From: Iodidimonas muriae
GTDB lineage: Bacteria > Pseudomonadota > Alphaproteobacteria > Sphingomonadales > Rhodothalassiaceae
Reading direction: 5' to 3'
Length of the DNA stretch: 64,000 bases
Assembly: GCF_014647255.1 (NCBI RefSeq)
Contig: NZ_BMOV01000013.1
Location: 1-64,000, forward strand
The notes under the pieces are model-generated. The model was not told the DNA's origin. It did no database searches and worked only from the letters and a program-made list of their open reading frames with translations. The translations under genes were made by a program, and so were the position numbers. This document shows positions 51,894-60,565 of the stretch, piece after piece. Position 1 is the stretch's first letter. The number at the start of each line of letters is the position of its first letter.

Positions 51894-52847
51894 ATGTCAG
51901 TCAGAAAGCCCGTCACACTTATTGATGTGGGGCCGCGTGATGGCCTGCAGAATGAAACTGTGGCGGTAGGAACGGCGGATAAAGTGGCCTTGATAAGCCG
52001 CCTGATTGACGCTGGCGTGAAACGGATAGAAGTGGCCAGCTTTGTTCATCCAAAGGCGGTGCCGCAAATGGCAGATGCTGAAGCCGTGGTGGCCGCTCTC
52101 CCTGTTCGGGATGATGTCAGCTATATTGGGCTTGTGCTCAATGAGCGTGGATTTCTTCGGGCTTTGGCCACGCGGGAAGCCGAAGGTGCTTCAATTGATG
52201 ATATTGGCTGCGTCGCTGTTGCCACCGATACCTTTGCGGGGAAAAATCAAAGGCAAACCTGCATGGAAAGCGTGATGCTGGCTTGTGACATGATCCGCCG
52301 CGCCAAGCAGGAAGCGATGAGTGCACAAGTCACATTATCAGCAGTGTTTGGGTGTCCGTTTGAAGGTGAGGTGGACCCGGTGCATGTTGTGGATATGGCT
52401 AAGCGCGTGGCCGAAGCTGAGCCCGACGAAATTGCACTGGCCGATACCATCGGTGTTGCGGTCCCATCGCAGGTAAGCGATCTAGTGGGACGGGTGCGAG
52501 AGGCCGTTGGGCATATTCCTTTACGGGCACATTTTCACAATACGCGCAATACCGGTATTGCCAATGCCTGGGCCGCTTATGAAGCAGGGGTGGATAGGCT
52601 AGATGCCTCCATCGGTGGGGTTGGGGGATGTCCTTTTGCCCCCGCGGCTACCGGCAATATCGCCACGGAAGATCTTGTCTATTTGCTGCAACGATCCGGT
52701 GTGGCGTCGTCCATTGATCTGAACAAATTGATTGGAACTACAATCTGGCTGGGTGGTCTCTTAGGCCGGACCTTGCCGGCGCAGGTATCGCGGGCAGGTA
52801 TTTTTCCCGCCCATGAGGAACAAAAGCAGCGGAGGAGTGTCAGATGA
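51894..52847 (+). CDS. Hydroxymethylglutaryl-CoA lyase-family enzyme
   Basis: A 317-residue TIM-barrel lyase of the HMGL-like family. VGPRDGLQNE near residue 12 holds the catalytic Arg-Asp, ASFVHPKAVPQMAD near 49 and FHNTRNTGIANAWAAYEAG near 211 supply metal-binding His residues, and the HMG-CoA lyase Cys loop is GGVGGCPFAPAATGNIATED near 239. The reaction splits a 3-hydroxy-3-methyl(acyl)-CoA into acetyl-CoA and a 3-oxoacid. In this cluster the true substrate may be another tertiary hydroxyacyl-CoA. It overlaps hyuA by 4 bases. Confidence 0.9.
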   Translation: MSVRKPVTLIDVGPRDGLQNETVAVGTADKVALISRLIDAGVKRIEVASFVHPKAVPQMADAEAVVAALPVRDDVSYIGLVLNERGFLRALATREAEGASIDDIGCVAVATDTFAGKNQRQTCMESVMLACDMIRRAKQEAMSAQVTLSAVFGCPFEGEVDPVHVVDMAKRVAEAEPDEIALADTIGVAVPSQVSDLVGRVREAVGHIPLRAHFHNTRNTGIANAWAAYEAGVDRLDASIGGVGGCPFAPAATGNIATEDLVYLLQRSGVASSIDLNKLIGTTIWLGGLLGRTLPAQVSRAGIFPAHEEQKQRRSVR

Positions 52848-54895
52848 GTTACCGGCTGGGTGTCGATGTCGGGGGAACTTTTACCGACGTACTGGTGGTT
52901 GAGGATGCATCAGGTAAAACATGGCGTGGGAAGGTGCCTTCTACGCCCGATGACCCGTCCCGTGCGGTGATCAATGGCGCGCGCAAAGTATGTGAAGAAG
53001 TGGGCGTGAATCCTGAAGATGTGAACTATTTCTTCCACGGCACGACGGTTGCTACCAATGCTGTTCTTGAAGGCAAGGGAGCCCGTGTGGGGCTGGTGGT
53101 TACCCAAGGTTATCGACAAATTCTGCAAATTGCCCGGTCCTTTGTGCCCGGCGGTCTTGCTGGCTGGATTGTATGGCCCAAGCCCGAACCGATGGCGGCT
53201 TTGGAATGTACCATTGAAGCTCCGGAACGGATCGGGGCCGGCGGATCGATCGTGCGCGAGCTTGATGAAGCGACCCTGCGCCAGCGGTTGGAGGCATTGA
53301 AGACAGAAGGCATTGAGGCGCTAACCGTTTGCTTGATCAACAGCTATGTGAATGACGTCCATGAACGGAGGGTCGCTGAAATCTGCGCGGACATTTTCCC
53401 TGATATTCCGGTGACCATCTCTGCCGATATTTTACCTGAAATGCAGGAATATGAGCGCACGCTTACGACGGTTGCCAATTCCGCAGTGCGCCCGGTGGTG
53501 GCCCGTTATGTGCAGCATCTGCGCGAGTCCCTTGTGGAGTGGGGCATGAACGGCCAGCTTAATCTGCTGCGTTCCGATGGTGGATTGATGTCTGCCGAAA
53601 AATCTCGGGAAGCGCCGGTGAGCTTGCTGATGTCTGGTCCCGCAGGCGGTGTTGCCGGTGCGTTATGGGTGGCGCGCAATGCCGGGATCGATAATTTGCT
53701 GACATTGGATATGGGGGGCACATCTACGGATGTGGCGCTGATTGAAAATGGCGAACCGCGTTTGCGCCGTGAAACATCGGTTGGAGATCTGACGGTACGC
53801 GCCAGTTCTCTCGATATTCGTACGGTAGGCGCGGGTGGTGGGTCGATCGCCCATGTGCCGGAATTGACAAAAGCCCTGCGGGTTGGCCCGGAAAGTGCCG
53901 GTGCTCTTCCTGGCCCTGCGGCTTATGGGCGAGGCGGAAAGCTCCCCACTGTAACCGATGCCAATGTGGTGTTGGGATATCTGCCGGAAAGCCTTTTGGG
54001 CGGCGATATGGAGCTGGACCGAAAAGGCGCGTGGCTTGCCGTGAAATCCGTGGCCGATGCGCTTGATATTTCGGTGGAAAAAGCAGCCGAAGGTATCATC
54101 GATATTGTGAATGAGCATATGTTCGGGGCTTTGCGGCTGGTTTCGGTGCAGCAAGGTTATGATCCGCGTGATTTTGCGCTGATGGCCTTTGGTGGCGCGG
54201 GTCCTTTGCACGCCAATGCCTTGGGACTTCTCATGGGCTCTTGGCCTGTGGTGATTCCGCCAAGCCCCGGCGTTCTATGTGCTTATGGCGATGCCACCAC
54301 GCGGCTTCGGGCGGAAACACAGCGCAGTTTCAATCGGACCAATGACCAAACCAGCGACGAAGAAATCGCGGCTCTACTTGATGAAATCGGCTCGGAAGTT
54401 ACGGCAGATCTGATTGCGGAAGATATTGCACAGTCGGAGATCACTTTGCGCTATGAAATAGACGTGCGATATCGCGGTCAGGCCTTTGAGGTACCCCTTG
54501 CAATCGAGGCGGAAGCCTTCCGTAAGGGAACCGGTCTTGCAAGACTGATCCAAAGCTTCGACACCGAACATAAGCGGTTGTTTACCTTCAATCTGGATGT
54601 GCCGCGCGAGCTGGTGAATGTGCGGGTAACAGCCCTTGGCCCTTCTGGTGAGTTGAAACCCGGGGTCATTCCTTCAGGGAATGGTGATCCTTCAGGGGCC
54701 AAATTGCGTGACCACAAAGTGTATATGGGGGGCGAGGAAAAAGCGGCGGCAATCTATGCCCGTGACCGATTGCGGGCAGGAGATCATATCGTTGGTCCCG
54801 CTGTTATTATCGAGATGGATTCCACCACCTTGCTTCATGATGGCTGCGTCGCGGACATCGACGATCACGGCAATATCCTGATCGTGCAGGCCTGA
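52844..54895 (+). CDS. Hydantoinase/oxoprolinase A-type subunit (HyuA)
   Basis: A 683-residue HyuA/5-oxoprolinase N-terminal-type protein. YRLGVDVGGTFTDVLVVED at the N terminus is the ATP-phosphate loop of the family, NYFFHGTTVATNAVLEGKG follows near residue 63, and LLTLDMGGTSTDVALIENG near 285 is the second phosphate loop. With HyuB it forms ATP-dependent cyclic-amide hydrolases (N-methylhydantoinase, 5-oxoprolinase) or, in relatives, acetone/acetophenone carboxylases. Which reaction occurs here cannot be settled from sequence. Confidence 0.92.
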   Translation: MSYRLGVDVGGTFTDVLVVEDASGKTWRGKVPSTPDDPSRAVINGARKVCEEVGVNPEDVNYFFHGTTVATNAVLEGKGARVGLVVTQGYRQILQIARSFVPGGLAGWIVWPKPEPMAALECTIEAPERIGAGGSIVRELDEATLRQRLEALKTEGIEALTVCLINSYVNDVHERRVAEICADIFPDIPVTISADILPEMQEYERTLTTVANSAVRPVVARYVQHLRESLVEWGMNGQLNLLRSDGGLMSAEKSREAPVSLLMSGPAGGVAGALWVARNAGIDNLLTLDMGGTSTDVALIENGEPRLRRETSVGDLTVRASSLDIRTVGAGGGSIAHVPELTKALRVGPESAGALPGPAAYGRGGKLPTVTDANVVLGYLPESLLGGDMELDRKGAWLAVKSVADALDISVEKAAEGIIDIVNEHMFGALRLVSVQQGYDPRDFALMAFGGAGPLHANALGLLMGSWPVVIPPSPGVLCAYGDATTRLRAETQRSFNRTNDQTSDEEIAALLDEIGSEVTADLIAEDIAQSEITLRYEIDVRYRGQAFEVPLAIEAEAFRKGTGLARLIQSFDTEHKRLFTFNLDVPRELVNVRVTALGPSGELKPGVIPSGNGDPSGAKLRDHKVYMGGEEKAAAIYARDRLRAGDHIVGPAVIIEMDSTTLLHDGCVADIDDHGNILIVQA

Positions 54896-54931
54896 TCGGC
54901 TCGGCAAGCCCAGATAATTCGGAGATTTTTG

Positions 54932-56794
54932 ATGACAGCACGTATCGTGGAAACCAATCCGACGCCTTTCAATCCCTGTGAGGTGGATCCCATCACATTG
55001 GATATCGTTGAAAATGCACTCAAAAATGCGCGTAACGAAATGGACGCGACGGTCTATCGCACAGCCATGAGCCCCGGCATTCGTGAACAGGGCGATTCCT
55101 TTCCGCTGATTGCGGACCGTAAAGGTCGTATGGTGGTCGGGCAGTTTGGCAGCTTTATTCAGGGATTCCTCAATGGTTTTGAGGGGGATATTGAAGATGG
55201 CGATGTGATCTGGCTCTCGGATCCCTATTCTTGTGAAGGGGCGGTGAGCCATAATAATGACTGGTTGATTTTGCTGCCTATTTTCCGCGATGGACGGTTG
55301 GTCGCATGGGCTTCTCATTTCGGACATCAAACCGATGTGGGGGGGAAGGTGCCCGGATCGCTCCCTACGGATGGTGGATCGATCTTTCAAGAAGGCATCC
55401 GTATTCCGCCTGTGAAGCTTTATAAAAAAGGCGAATTTCAAGAGGAAATTCTCAATCTGGTTCTGCATCAGGTGCGTATGCCCGAATGGTGCCGATCGGA
55501 TTTGAACGCTCTTTTGGCGGCTTGTCGCGCTGCTGAACGGCGGGTGCATGAAATGTGTGCGCGGTTTGGCGATGATGTGTTTGTTGCCGCCAATGAGGAA
55601 TTGCTGGCGCGCAATTATCGGGCCATGGAGCAGCTTATCCAGACGACGGTTTCGGAAGAGAAGCTGAGCTTTACCGATTATATTTGCGACGATGGCAGGG
55701 GATTTGGTCCCTATAAGATTCATTGCACCATGTGGCGTGAAGGAAATCGGGTGATCCTCGATTTTGATGGCACCGACCCACAATCGGAAAGTTCGATCAA
55801 CTTTTATATGAATGAAAACATGTTCAAGATGTTTTTTGGCATCTATATGATCATGGTGTTCGATCCGCAGATCCTGTTCAATGATGGCTTTTATCCACTG
55901 GTGGATGTGCGCATCCCTGATGGCTCGCTTTTAAAACCAAAATTCCCCGCGGCGCTGTCTTGCCGCACGCATGCCTTGGGCCGGATTTTTGATATTTTGG
56001 GTGGACTTTTGGGGCAAAGGCAGCCGCAGTTCCTTAATGCTGCGGGTTTTTCCTCCAGCCCGCATTTGATGTTTTCCGGGTATAATCCCGATGGAAGCTG
56101 GTTTCAGCTTTTCCAGATTGGCTTTGGCGGTATTCCGGGGCGGCCCTTTGGTGATGGTCCTGATGGACATTCTTTATGGCCGGGTTTCACCAATGTTCCG
56201 AACGAATTTCTGGAACGTTATTACCCTATGCGTATCGAGCGCTATGAAACCGAGATCGACAGCGGTGGTGCAGGCAAGCACCGGGGAGGAAATGGTATCA
56301 TCATGACCTATCGTTTCCTGAGCGAAGGCACCATTTCTATTCATGATGATCGCTGGTTCATTCATCCTTGGGGCGTCAATGGCGGAACACCGGGCAAGCG
56401 TGCCCGCAAGATCCTTGAACGTGCCGACGGCACCCGCACGGTGATCGGAAATAAGATCGACGAACTAAAGGTCCATGATGGCGACCAACTTCACTATATC
56501 ACCTGGGGCGGTGGCGGTTGGGGCGACCCTCTGGAGCGGGATGCGGACCTTCTGGCCCTTGAATACAAGCGCGGACTGGTAAGCCGTGAAGGGGCCAAGC
56601 GTTATGGTGTGGTGTTGGATGATGCCGGAAAAGTGGATGAAGCGGCTACCAATGCGTTGCGCGCTGATATGCGAGCCAACCGCGAAGACATTCCAGTGTT
56701 CGACTTTGGTCCGCCCATCGAAGAGCTGAGAAAGAATGCGCTTGAGGAAACCGGGCTTGCTGCCCCTCGGCCACCCCACCAGCAAAGCCTTTAG
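54932..56794 (+). CDS. Hydantoinase/oxoprolinase B-type subunit (HyuB)
   Basis: A 620-residue hydantoinase-B/oxoprolinase protein. It has VDPITLDIVENALKNARNEMDATVYRTAMSP-type opening (residues about 12-45), GAVSHNNDWLILLPIF and FGHQTDVGGKVPGSLPTD near 130, and a C-terminal GNGIIMTYRF...WGVNGGTPGKRA region followed by GGGGWGDPLERD. The start at 54932 has GGAG upstream, and the TTG three bases earlier was rejected. Partner of the preceding HyuA, 36 bases downstream. Confidence 0.92.
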   Translation: MTARIVETNPTPFNPCEVDPITLDIVENALKNARNEMDATVYRTAMSPGIREQGDSFPLIADRKGRMVVGQFGSFIQGFLNGFEGDIEDGDVIWLSDPYSCEGAVSHNNDWLILLPIFRDGRLVAWASHFGHQTDVGGKVPGSLPTDGGSIFQEGIRIPPVKLYKKGEFQEEILNLVLHQVRMPEWCRSDLNALLAACRAAERRVHEMCARFGDDVFVAANEELLARNYRAMEQLIQTTVSEEKLSFTDYICDDGRGFGPYKIHCTMWREGNRVILDFDGTDPQSESSINFYMNENMFKMFFGIYMIMVFDPQILFNDGFYPLVDVRIPDGSLLKPKFPAALSCRTHALGRIFDILGGLLGQRQPQFLNAAGFSSSPHLMFSGYNPDGSWFQLFQIGFGGIPGRPFGDGPDGHSLWPGFTNVPNEFLERYYPMRIERYETEIDSGGAGKHRGGNGIIMTYRFLSEGTISIHDDRWFIHPWGVNGGTPGKRARKILERADGTRTVIGNKIDELKVHDGDQLHYITWGGGGWGDPLERDADLLALEYKRGLVSREGAKRYGVVLDDAGKVDEAATNALRADMRANREDIPVFDFGPPIEELRKNALEETGLAAPRPPHQQSL

Positions 56795-56804
56795 GGGGAA
56801 GGGA

Positions 56805-57434
56805 TTATAATAGCGGATAGGCGAGATTTCCCGTTCCTAGAACCGGGTGATCAAAGCGCTCATCGCTTGCCAATGGGCCAAGCTTTAGTGTTTGGGCAGC
56901 CTTTTCTTCCGGTATCGCGGCGCAATCGGTGAGAGTCATCGTTTGCGCCGTGCCAAGCCCGAGTGCATGAACTCTTCGATGCCACGAAGCTAAGTGCGCG
57001 TCTGGCCTTTTTATAGCTGGACAGGATGTGAGAAAAAACCACCCTTCCACGTCGGCAAGGCCGGGGCGGGTACCTTGCAAATAGGGTCGGCCATCGGCAA
57101 GTTGTCGCGCCAAAAGTTGAGCATGGGCCAAAAGAGTTTCAGGGTTTTCTTCGCTAGCCCGTATCGCATGGGCGCTCCAAAAGCCAAGCGCCAAAGGCAT
57201 GCCGTTATTACCATTGGGAAACAATGTCGGCTCTGGACAGGCAGCTTCTAAAGCCAGCGTGGCCAATTGCGCTCCGCTAAAAAAACGCCGACCCCATTGG
57301 ATATAAATGCCAGCTTCGTCCTTGTCGAAGGGGTCTCCATTCTCGGTCAATCCATAAGTGCAGCCTTTCAATGCAAGAATTTTGCGCAATTTAAGCGCAA
57401 GGGAAGAGGAGGGATGAGCATGAAGAACAAGCAT
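56805..57434 (-). CDS. Distant glutathione S-transferase-like protein
   Basis: A 209-residue protein opening MLVLHAHPSSSLALKLRKIL, then a degenerate IYIQWGRRFFSGAQLATLALEAACPEP segment in the position of the GST N-domain and a helical C-terminal half (RPYLQGTRPGLADVEGWFFL near residue 115). PGLADVE is the GST C-domain N-capping box. The N-terminal catalytic residue is not clear. It is convergent with hyuB. Confidence 0.6.
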   Translation of the reverse strand: MLVLHAHPSSSLALKLRKILALKGCTYGLTENGDPFDKDEAGIYIQWGRRFFSGAQLATLALEAACPEPTLFPNGNNGMPLALGFWSAHAIRASEENPETLLAHAQLLARQLADGRPYLQGTRPGLADVEGWFFLTSCPAIKRPDAHLASWHRRVHALGLGTAQTMTLTDCAAIPEEKAAQTLKLGPLASDERFDHPVLGTGNLAYPLL

Positions 57435-57679
57435 AGCAGCCTGAGGCTCCTTTCTTCTAAGTGCGAACTTTCATCACAGAGTATATTCTTGCTGATAACA
57501 AGCTCTTTTGTCTGGTGCCGTTCGATGGAAATTGAGGGGGCGCGGTGCGGGAAATAAAAGAAGATTGAAGGTGCTCTAAAAAATATTCTAATAATTCGAG
57601 GAGACTATTATTTCTTGAATATATTGAAATCTGTGTGAGGAAAAAACGCTGCAAAGCAGTGTGGGCATGGGGACATAAA

Positions 57680-58219
57680 ATGCGTGAATATGCTTCAAGG
57701 CTTGTCTTTGGTTTCTTTGTTTTTCTAATGGCAGGCTGCGCGTCCCCCGCACAAAAACAAAATATGATTGTCGATCAAAGCGCGCTTGTGAAAGAGGCAG
57801 AAAACAGCCGCTTTTTACAATCCCTGATGATCACTTCCGTTTCCGGGGGTGAAGAGACAAACCCGCTTTGGACATCTGAAATTGATTCAGATGCCTTTCA
57901 TGAGGCGTTGGCGGACTCGCTGGAGCATAGCGGGTTGATGGCGGAAACACCGGAACAAGCAAAATATGAATTACGTGCAATTCTTGCGAAAGTGAAACAA
58001 CCGCTTTTCGGATTCAATTATACCGTTACATCAGATGTAAGCTATCTCATCACCGAAAAAAGCTCTGGAAATTTGATCTTAGAAGAAGAGATTTCTACCC
58101 CCTACACGGCATCTTTAGGGGAGTCTATCTATGGGGTTAAACGCCTGAGATTGGCAAATGAAGGGTCTATCAGGGAAAATATCAAGACCCTTATCGCGCG
58201 TATTTTGAGTATGAAATAA
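57680..58219 (+). CDS. Putative lipoprotein of unknown function
   Basis: A 179-residue protein with a lipobox signal (LVFGFFVFLMAGCASPAQ) that would lipidate Cys near residue 18. The body is a soluble domain (HEALADSLEHSGLMAETPEQ, YELRAILAKV, NYTVTSDVSYLI) with a periplasmic-lipoprotein look. The start at 57680 has a GGGG element upstream and gives a normal signal peptide; the ATG at 57635 does not. No family recognised. Confidence 0.65.
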   Translation: MREYASRLVFGFFVFLMAGCASPAQKQNMIVDQSALVKEAENSRFLQSLMITSVSGGEETNPLWTSEIDSDAFHEALADSLEHSGLMAETPEQAKYELRAILAKVKQPLFGFNYTVTSDVSYLITEKSSGNLILEEEISTPYTASLGESIYGVKRLRLANEGSIRENIKTLIARILSMK

Positions 58220-58275
58220 GGCTTGGTCGCCGTTTATTCTACTTGGTCAGGTATTAAATGCGATTAGATTGCTGA

Positions 58276-58998
58276 TTAATTTTTCGCGTTATTCAGGCGC
58301 TGAGCAAGAGTGATTATAACGCGATCCGCCATGTCAAGGCATTGTTTATCCTCAAAGGGGTGCATATCTTGAAAGCAGGGTGCAAAGGAGCGTTCCAAAG
58401 TGCTACGCATCCATTGCCGAGCGCGATACAGCCGTGTTTTCACTGTTTCTGGGCGAATTGAAAGCAGCTCGGCGGTCTCATTTGTGCTCATCCCCTCAAT
58501 GTCGCGCAAAATGAAAACCATTCGTAAGGGCGTGCGCAAATTGTCTACGGCCGTTTCTAGAATTTTCTGGATTTCATGACGGACGGCCTGTGCTTCGGGG
58601 GTGGCAGGTCGAGGGGACGTGGGAAACACGACCAGTGTCGCTCCTGAAGGGGTGCGGGTTTCTTCTGCCAATTGTGATAATTGAGCTTTGCGGCGGCGAT
58701 TTTTTCGTAATCGATTTGAAGCTTGATTGAGGACGATGTGGGTTAACCATGTGGAAAAAGCAGACTCATGACGGAAGTCATCAAGTCGTGTAAAAGCATG
58801 TAAATAGGCTTCTTGTACTACGTCTTCGGCTTCCGAATCGTTGCGCAAAATACCGCGTGCAACGCGAAAAAGTTGCTGATTATAACGAGTGATAAGAGCT
58901 CGGACGGCCGGTTCATCACCATGTTGCACACGGGCTAAAAGTGCATCATCCGAAGTCCTTTGTGCTGCCCTCGATCCACTATGCGTGGCTGATCTCAT
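58276..58998 (-). CDS. ECF-type RNA polymerase sigma factor, coupled to a cupredoxin gene
   Basis: A 240-residue sigma factor. Region 2 is ALITRYNQQLFRVARGIL with DSEAEDVVQEAYLHAF, and region 4 is LRMVFILRDIEGMSTNETAELLSIRPETVKTRLYRARQWM. Its tail HPFEDKQCLDMADRVI matches the tail of the other sigma factor in this window (VFSFDGARCDRIVASVI), including the Cys. It overlaps the upstream cupredoxin stop by 4 bases. No anti-sigma partner is adjacent, so the C-terminal extension or the coupled exported proteins may regulate it. Confidence 0.9.
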   Translation of the reverse strand: MRSATHSGSRAAQRTSDDALLARVQHGDEPAVRALITRYNQQLFRVARGILRNDSEAEDVVQEAYLHAFTRLDDFRHESAFSTWLTHIVLNQASNRLRKNRRRKAQLSQLAEETRTPSGATLVVFPTSPRPATPEAQAVRHEIQKILETAVDNLRTPLRMVFILRDIEGMSTNETAELLSIRPETVKTRLYRARQWMRSTLERSFAPCFQDMHPFEDKQCLDMADRVIITLAQRLNNAKN

Positions 58999-59516
58999 TG
59001 CGCCATTTCCGCATGGATTCTTCCCCGTGCCAAAATATCGTGTACGCTAGGGAAGGCATTGAGGGCGGCTTTTGGAAGGTCCGCATCATTCTTCCAAGCG
59101 GTATCTTTCGGCGAACCGACAACAATGCGCCCCACCATTCCGGCTTGTTCATGGGGCACGCAGAAATAATCGTAGACGCCTTCTTTTTCGAAGGTGAAAG
59201 AGAATGTTTCGCCAGGCATGAGATAGTCTGAATCCCATGGCTGTGCGGTTTCAGGGATGCGCCGCGGACGTTGGTAATTTGTCGGGTGATAGGCCGTTGC
59301 GGTGTGGGCATTGCCCGGGTCGTGGTTGAACCAGCGAACGGTTTGACCCGGCATTATGTGAAGGCCAATGGGATCAAACCAGACATATCCGCCATTGAGG
59401 TTACCTTGCATGGCAACCTCAATGGCGGCCCCAGCGCGCAATAGCCGAGACGGCGCGATGAGGACGGGAGCGATGACCCCTGCCGCCAAAAGCACTGTGC
59501 GCCGGGGAATGCTCAT
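58995..59516 (-). CDS. Exported cupredoxin (plastocyanin-like)
   Basis: A 173-residue protein with a twin-Arg-containing signal (MSIPRRTVLLAAGVIAPVLI). Copper ligands of a type 1 site are in order: His in FNHDPGNAHTATAYHP near residue 71, Cys in YDYFCVPHEQAGMVG near 118, then His and Met in the same loop. It could carry electrons or bind copper in the periplasm. It is translationally coupled to both neighbours by 4-base overlaps. Confidence 0.87.
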   Translation of the reverse strand: MSIPRRTVLLAAGVIAPVLIAPSRLLRAGAAIEVAMQGNLNGGYVWFDPIGLHIMPGQTVRWFNHDPGNAHTATAYHPTNYQRPRRIPETAQPWDSDYLMPGETFSFTFEKEGVYDYFCVPHEQAGMVGRIVVGSPKDTAWKNDADLPKAALNAFPSVHDILARGRIHAEMAQ

Positions 59517-59938
59517 TTCGCCACGCGAGATTCTTTATTGGCAGGGATATGCCACATCACGATATGCGCATGGGGTTCGCCAACGCCGGGATGTCCGGCA
59601 TTGTAATACACATCTACGTGATCCACATTGCCGCCGGGGGCACTAAGATTGTCGAAGCTGTTGTTTGGATTGATGTCTTTCAAAGGCACCATATAAATCG
59701 TGCTGACCAGCTTTTTATCATGGTCATAAGCAAGAAATGGTCCGGCGGGGAGGGTGGCCGGATCAACAAACAACTGCCCCATACCCGGTAGAAAATCGGG
59801 CAACGGCACCAATTTGCTTACCTGCTGATAAGGCGAGGCGGGAGGGGATTTCACAATGGATTTATCAGCACTTCCAGCGAATGCAGTCAGGCTGACACTC
59901 GCCAACAATGCGCTGGCTAACGACAAGGCTTTTTTCAT
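59513..59938 (-). CDS. Exported DUF5602/TTHB210-like protein
   Basis: A 141-residue protein with a signal peptide (LSLASALLASVSLTAFAG). The C-terminal half has VDHVDVYYNAGHPGVGEPHAHIVMWHIP, whose His-rich end (HAH...WH) recalls the metal-coordinating strand of DUF5602 (TTHB210-like) proteins. The start at 59938 has GGAGG; an in-frame ATG at 59986 has none. First gene of the operon with cupredoxin and sigma factor. The family call is tentative. Confidence 0.5.
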   Translation of the reverse strand: MKKALSLASALLASVSLTAFAGSADKSIVKSPPASPYQQVSKLVPLPDFLPGMGQLFVDPATLPAGPFLAYDHDKKLVSTIYMVPLKDINPNNSFDNLSAPGGNVDHVDVYYNAGHPGVGEPHAHIVMWHIPANKESRVAK

Positions 59939-60063
59939 CTCCAGTCCTCCGGTTCCATAAAGCGCTGTTGGGCGCGGGATATTCATTGGATGCCGGACAG
60001 CCGAAAATGTTCCCGATTTTTAAGAAAAAGAGAAAAGGGCGGGTCGTGTGGCGAATGTACCGC

Positions 60064-60465
60064 TCATGCAAAAAGCTGTTCCAGAATGGGGCAATGGGTG
60101 TCGTCGCCACCCTCGCAGCTTTGGGCGAGGGTGTTTAACGCCCGTTCCATGCGTTTGAGATCGGCAATTTTGGTGCGGACGGTCCGAAGATGCGTGGTGG
60201 TTTTTTCTTTGACCTCGCGGCAGGTGCGATTGTCATTTTGTCGAAGGTCCAACAATGTCCGCACATCATCCAATGAGAATCCCAATTCCCGGCACCGTTT
60301 TACAAAGGACAGCCGTTTTCGGTCGTCTTCTTCATAGATCCGTTGCCCGCCTTCACTGCGCGGTGGTGAGGGGATCAGCCCGATCCGTTCATAATAACGG
60401 ATGGTTTCGATTTTTATGCCGGTGGTTTTGGCCAAGGCACCAATGGTTGTTCGCTGCGCTGCCAT
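60064..60465 (-). CDS. merR: MerR-family metal-responsive regulator (Hg type)
   Basis: A 133-residue MerR regulator. The winged helix is TIGALAKTTGIKIETIRYYERIGL near residue 7, and dimer coiled coil residues 82-115 follow. Cysteines fall at 82, 117 and 125, matching the mercury-binding Cys 82, 117 and 126 of classical MerR with a one-residue shorter loop (SCEGGDDTHCPIL). It is divergent from the channel-merP-merT operon and would twist that promoter on metal binding. CadR/PbrR-type sensing is the alternative. Confidence 0.85.
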   Translation of the reverse strand: MAAQRTTIGALAKTTGIKIETIRYYERIGLIPSPPRSEGGQRIYEEDDRKRLSFVKRCRELGFSLDDVRTLLDLRQNDNRTCREVKEKTTTHLRTVRTKIADLKRMERALNTLAQSCEGGDDTHCPILEQLFA

Positions 60466-60499
60466 TTGCCGATCCTTTTCCCTTATACGAATTTAAGTC

Positions 60500-60530
60500 T
60501 TGAACCTGTAGTCACTACAGGGATTAAGCT
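60500..60530 (+). promoter_or_regulatory. MerR-type promoter with 19-bp spacer and perfect dyad
   Basis: -35 TTGAAC at 60500-60505 and -10 TAAGCT at 60525-60530 are separated by 19 bases, the hallmark of MerR-activated promoters. The spacer contains the perfect dyad CCTGTAG-TCA-CTACAGG (60505-60521). The dyad resembles CadR/PbrR operators more than the GTAC-rich Tn501 mer operator. Confidence 0.85.
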
Positions 60531-60565
60531 GCTTCTTCAATGAGTCGTTCAAAAGGGTATCGTTC

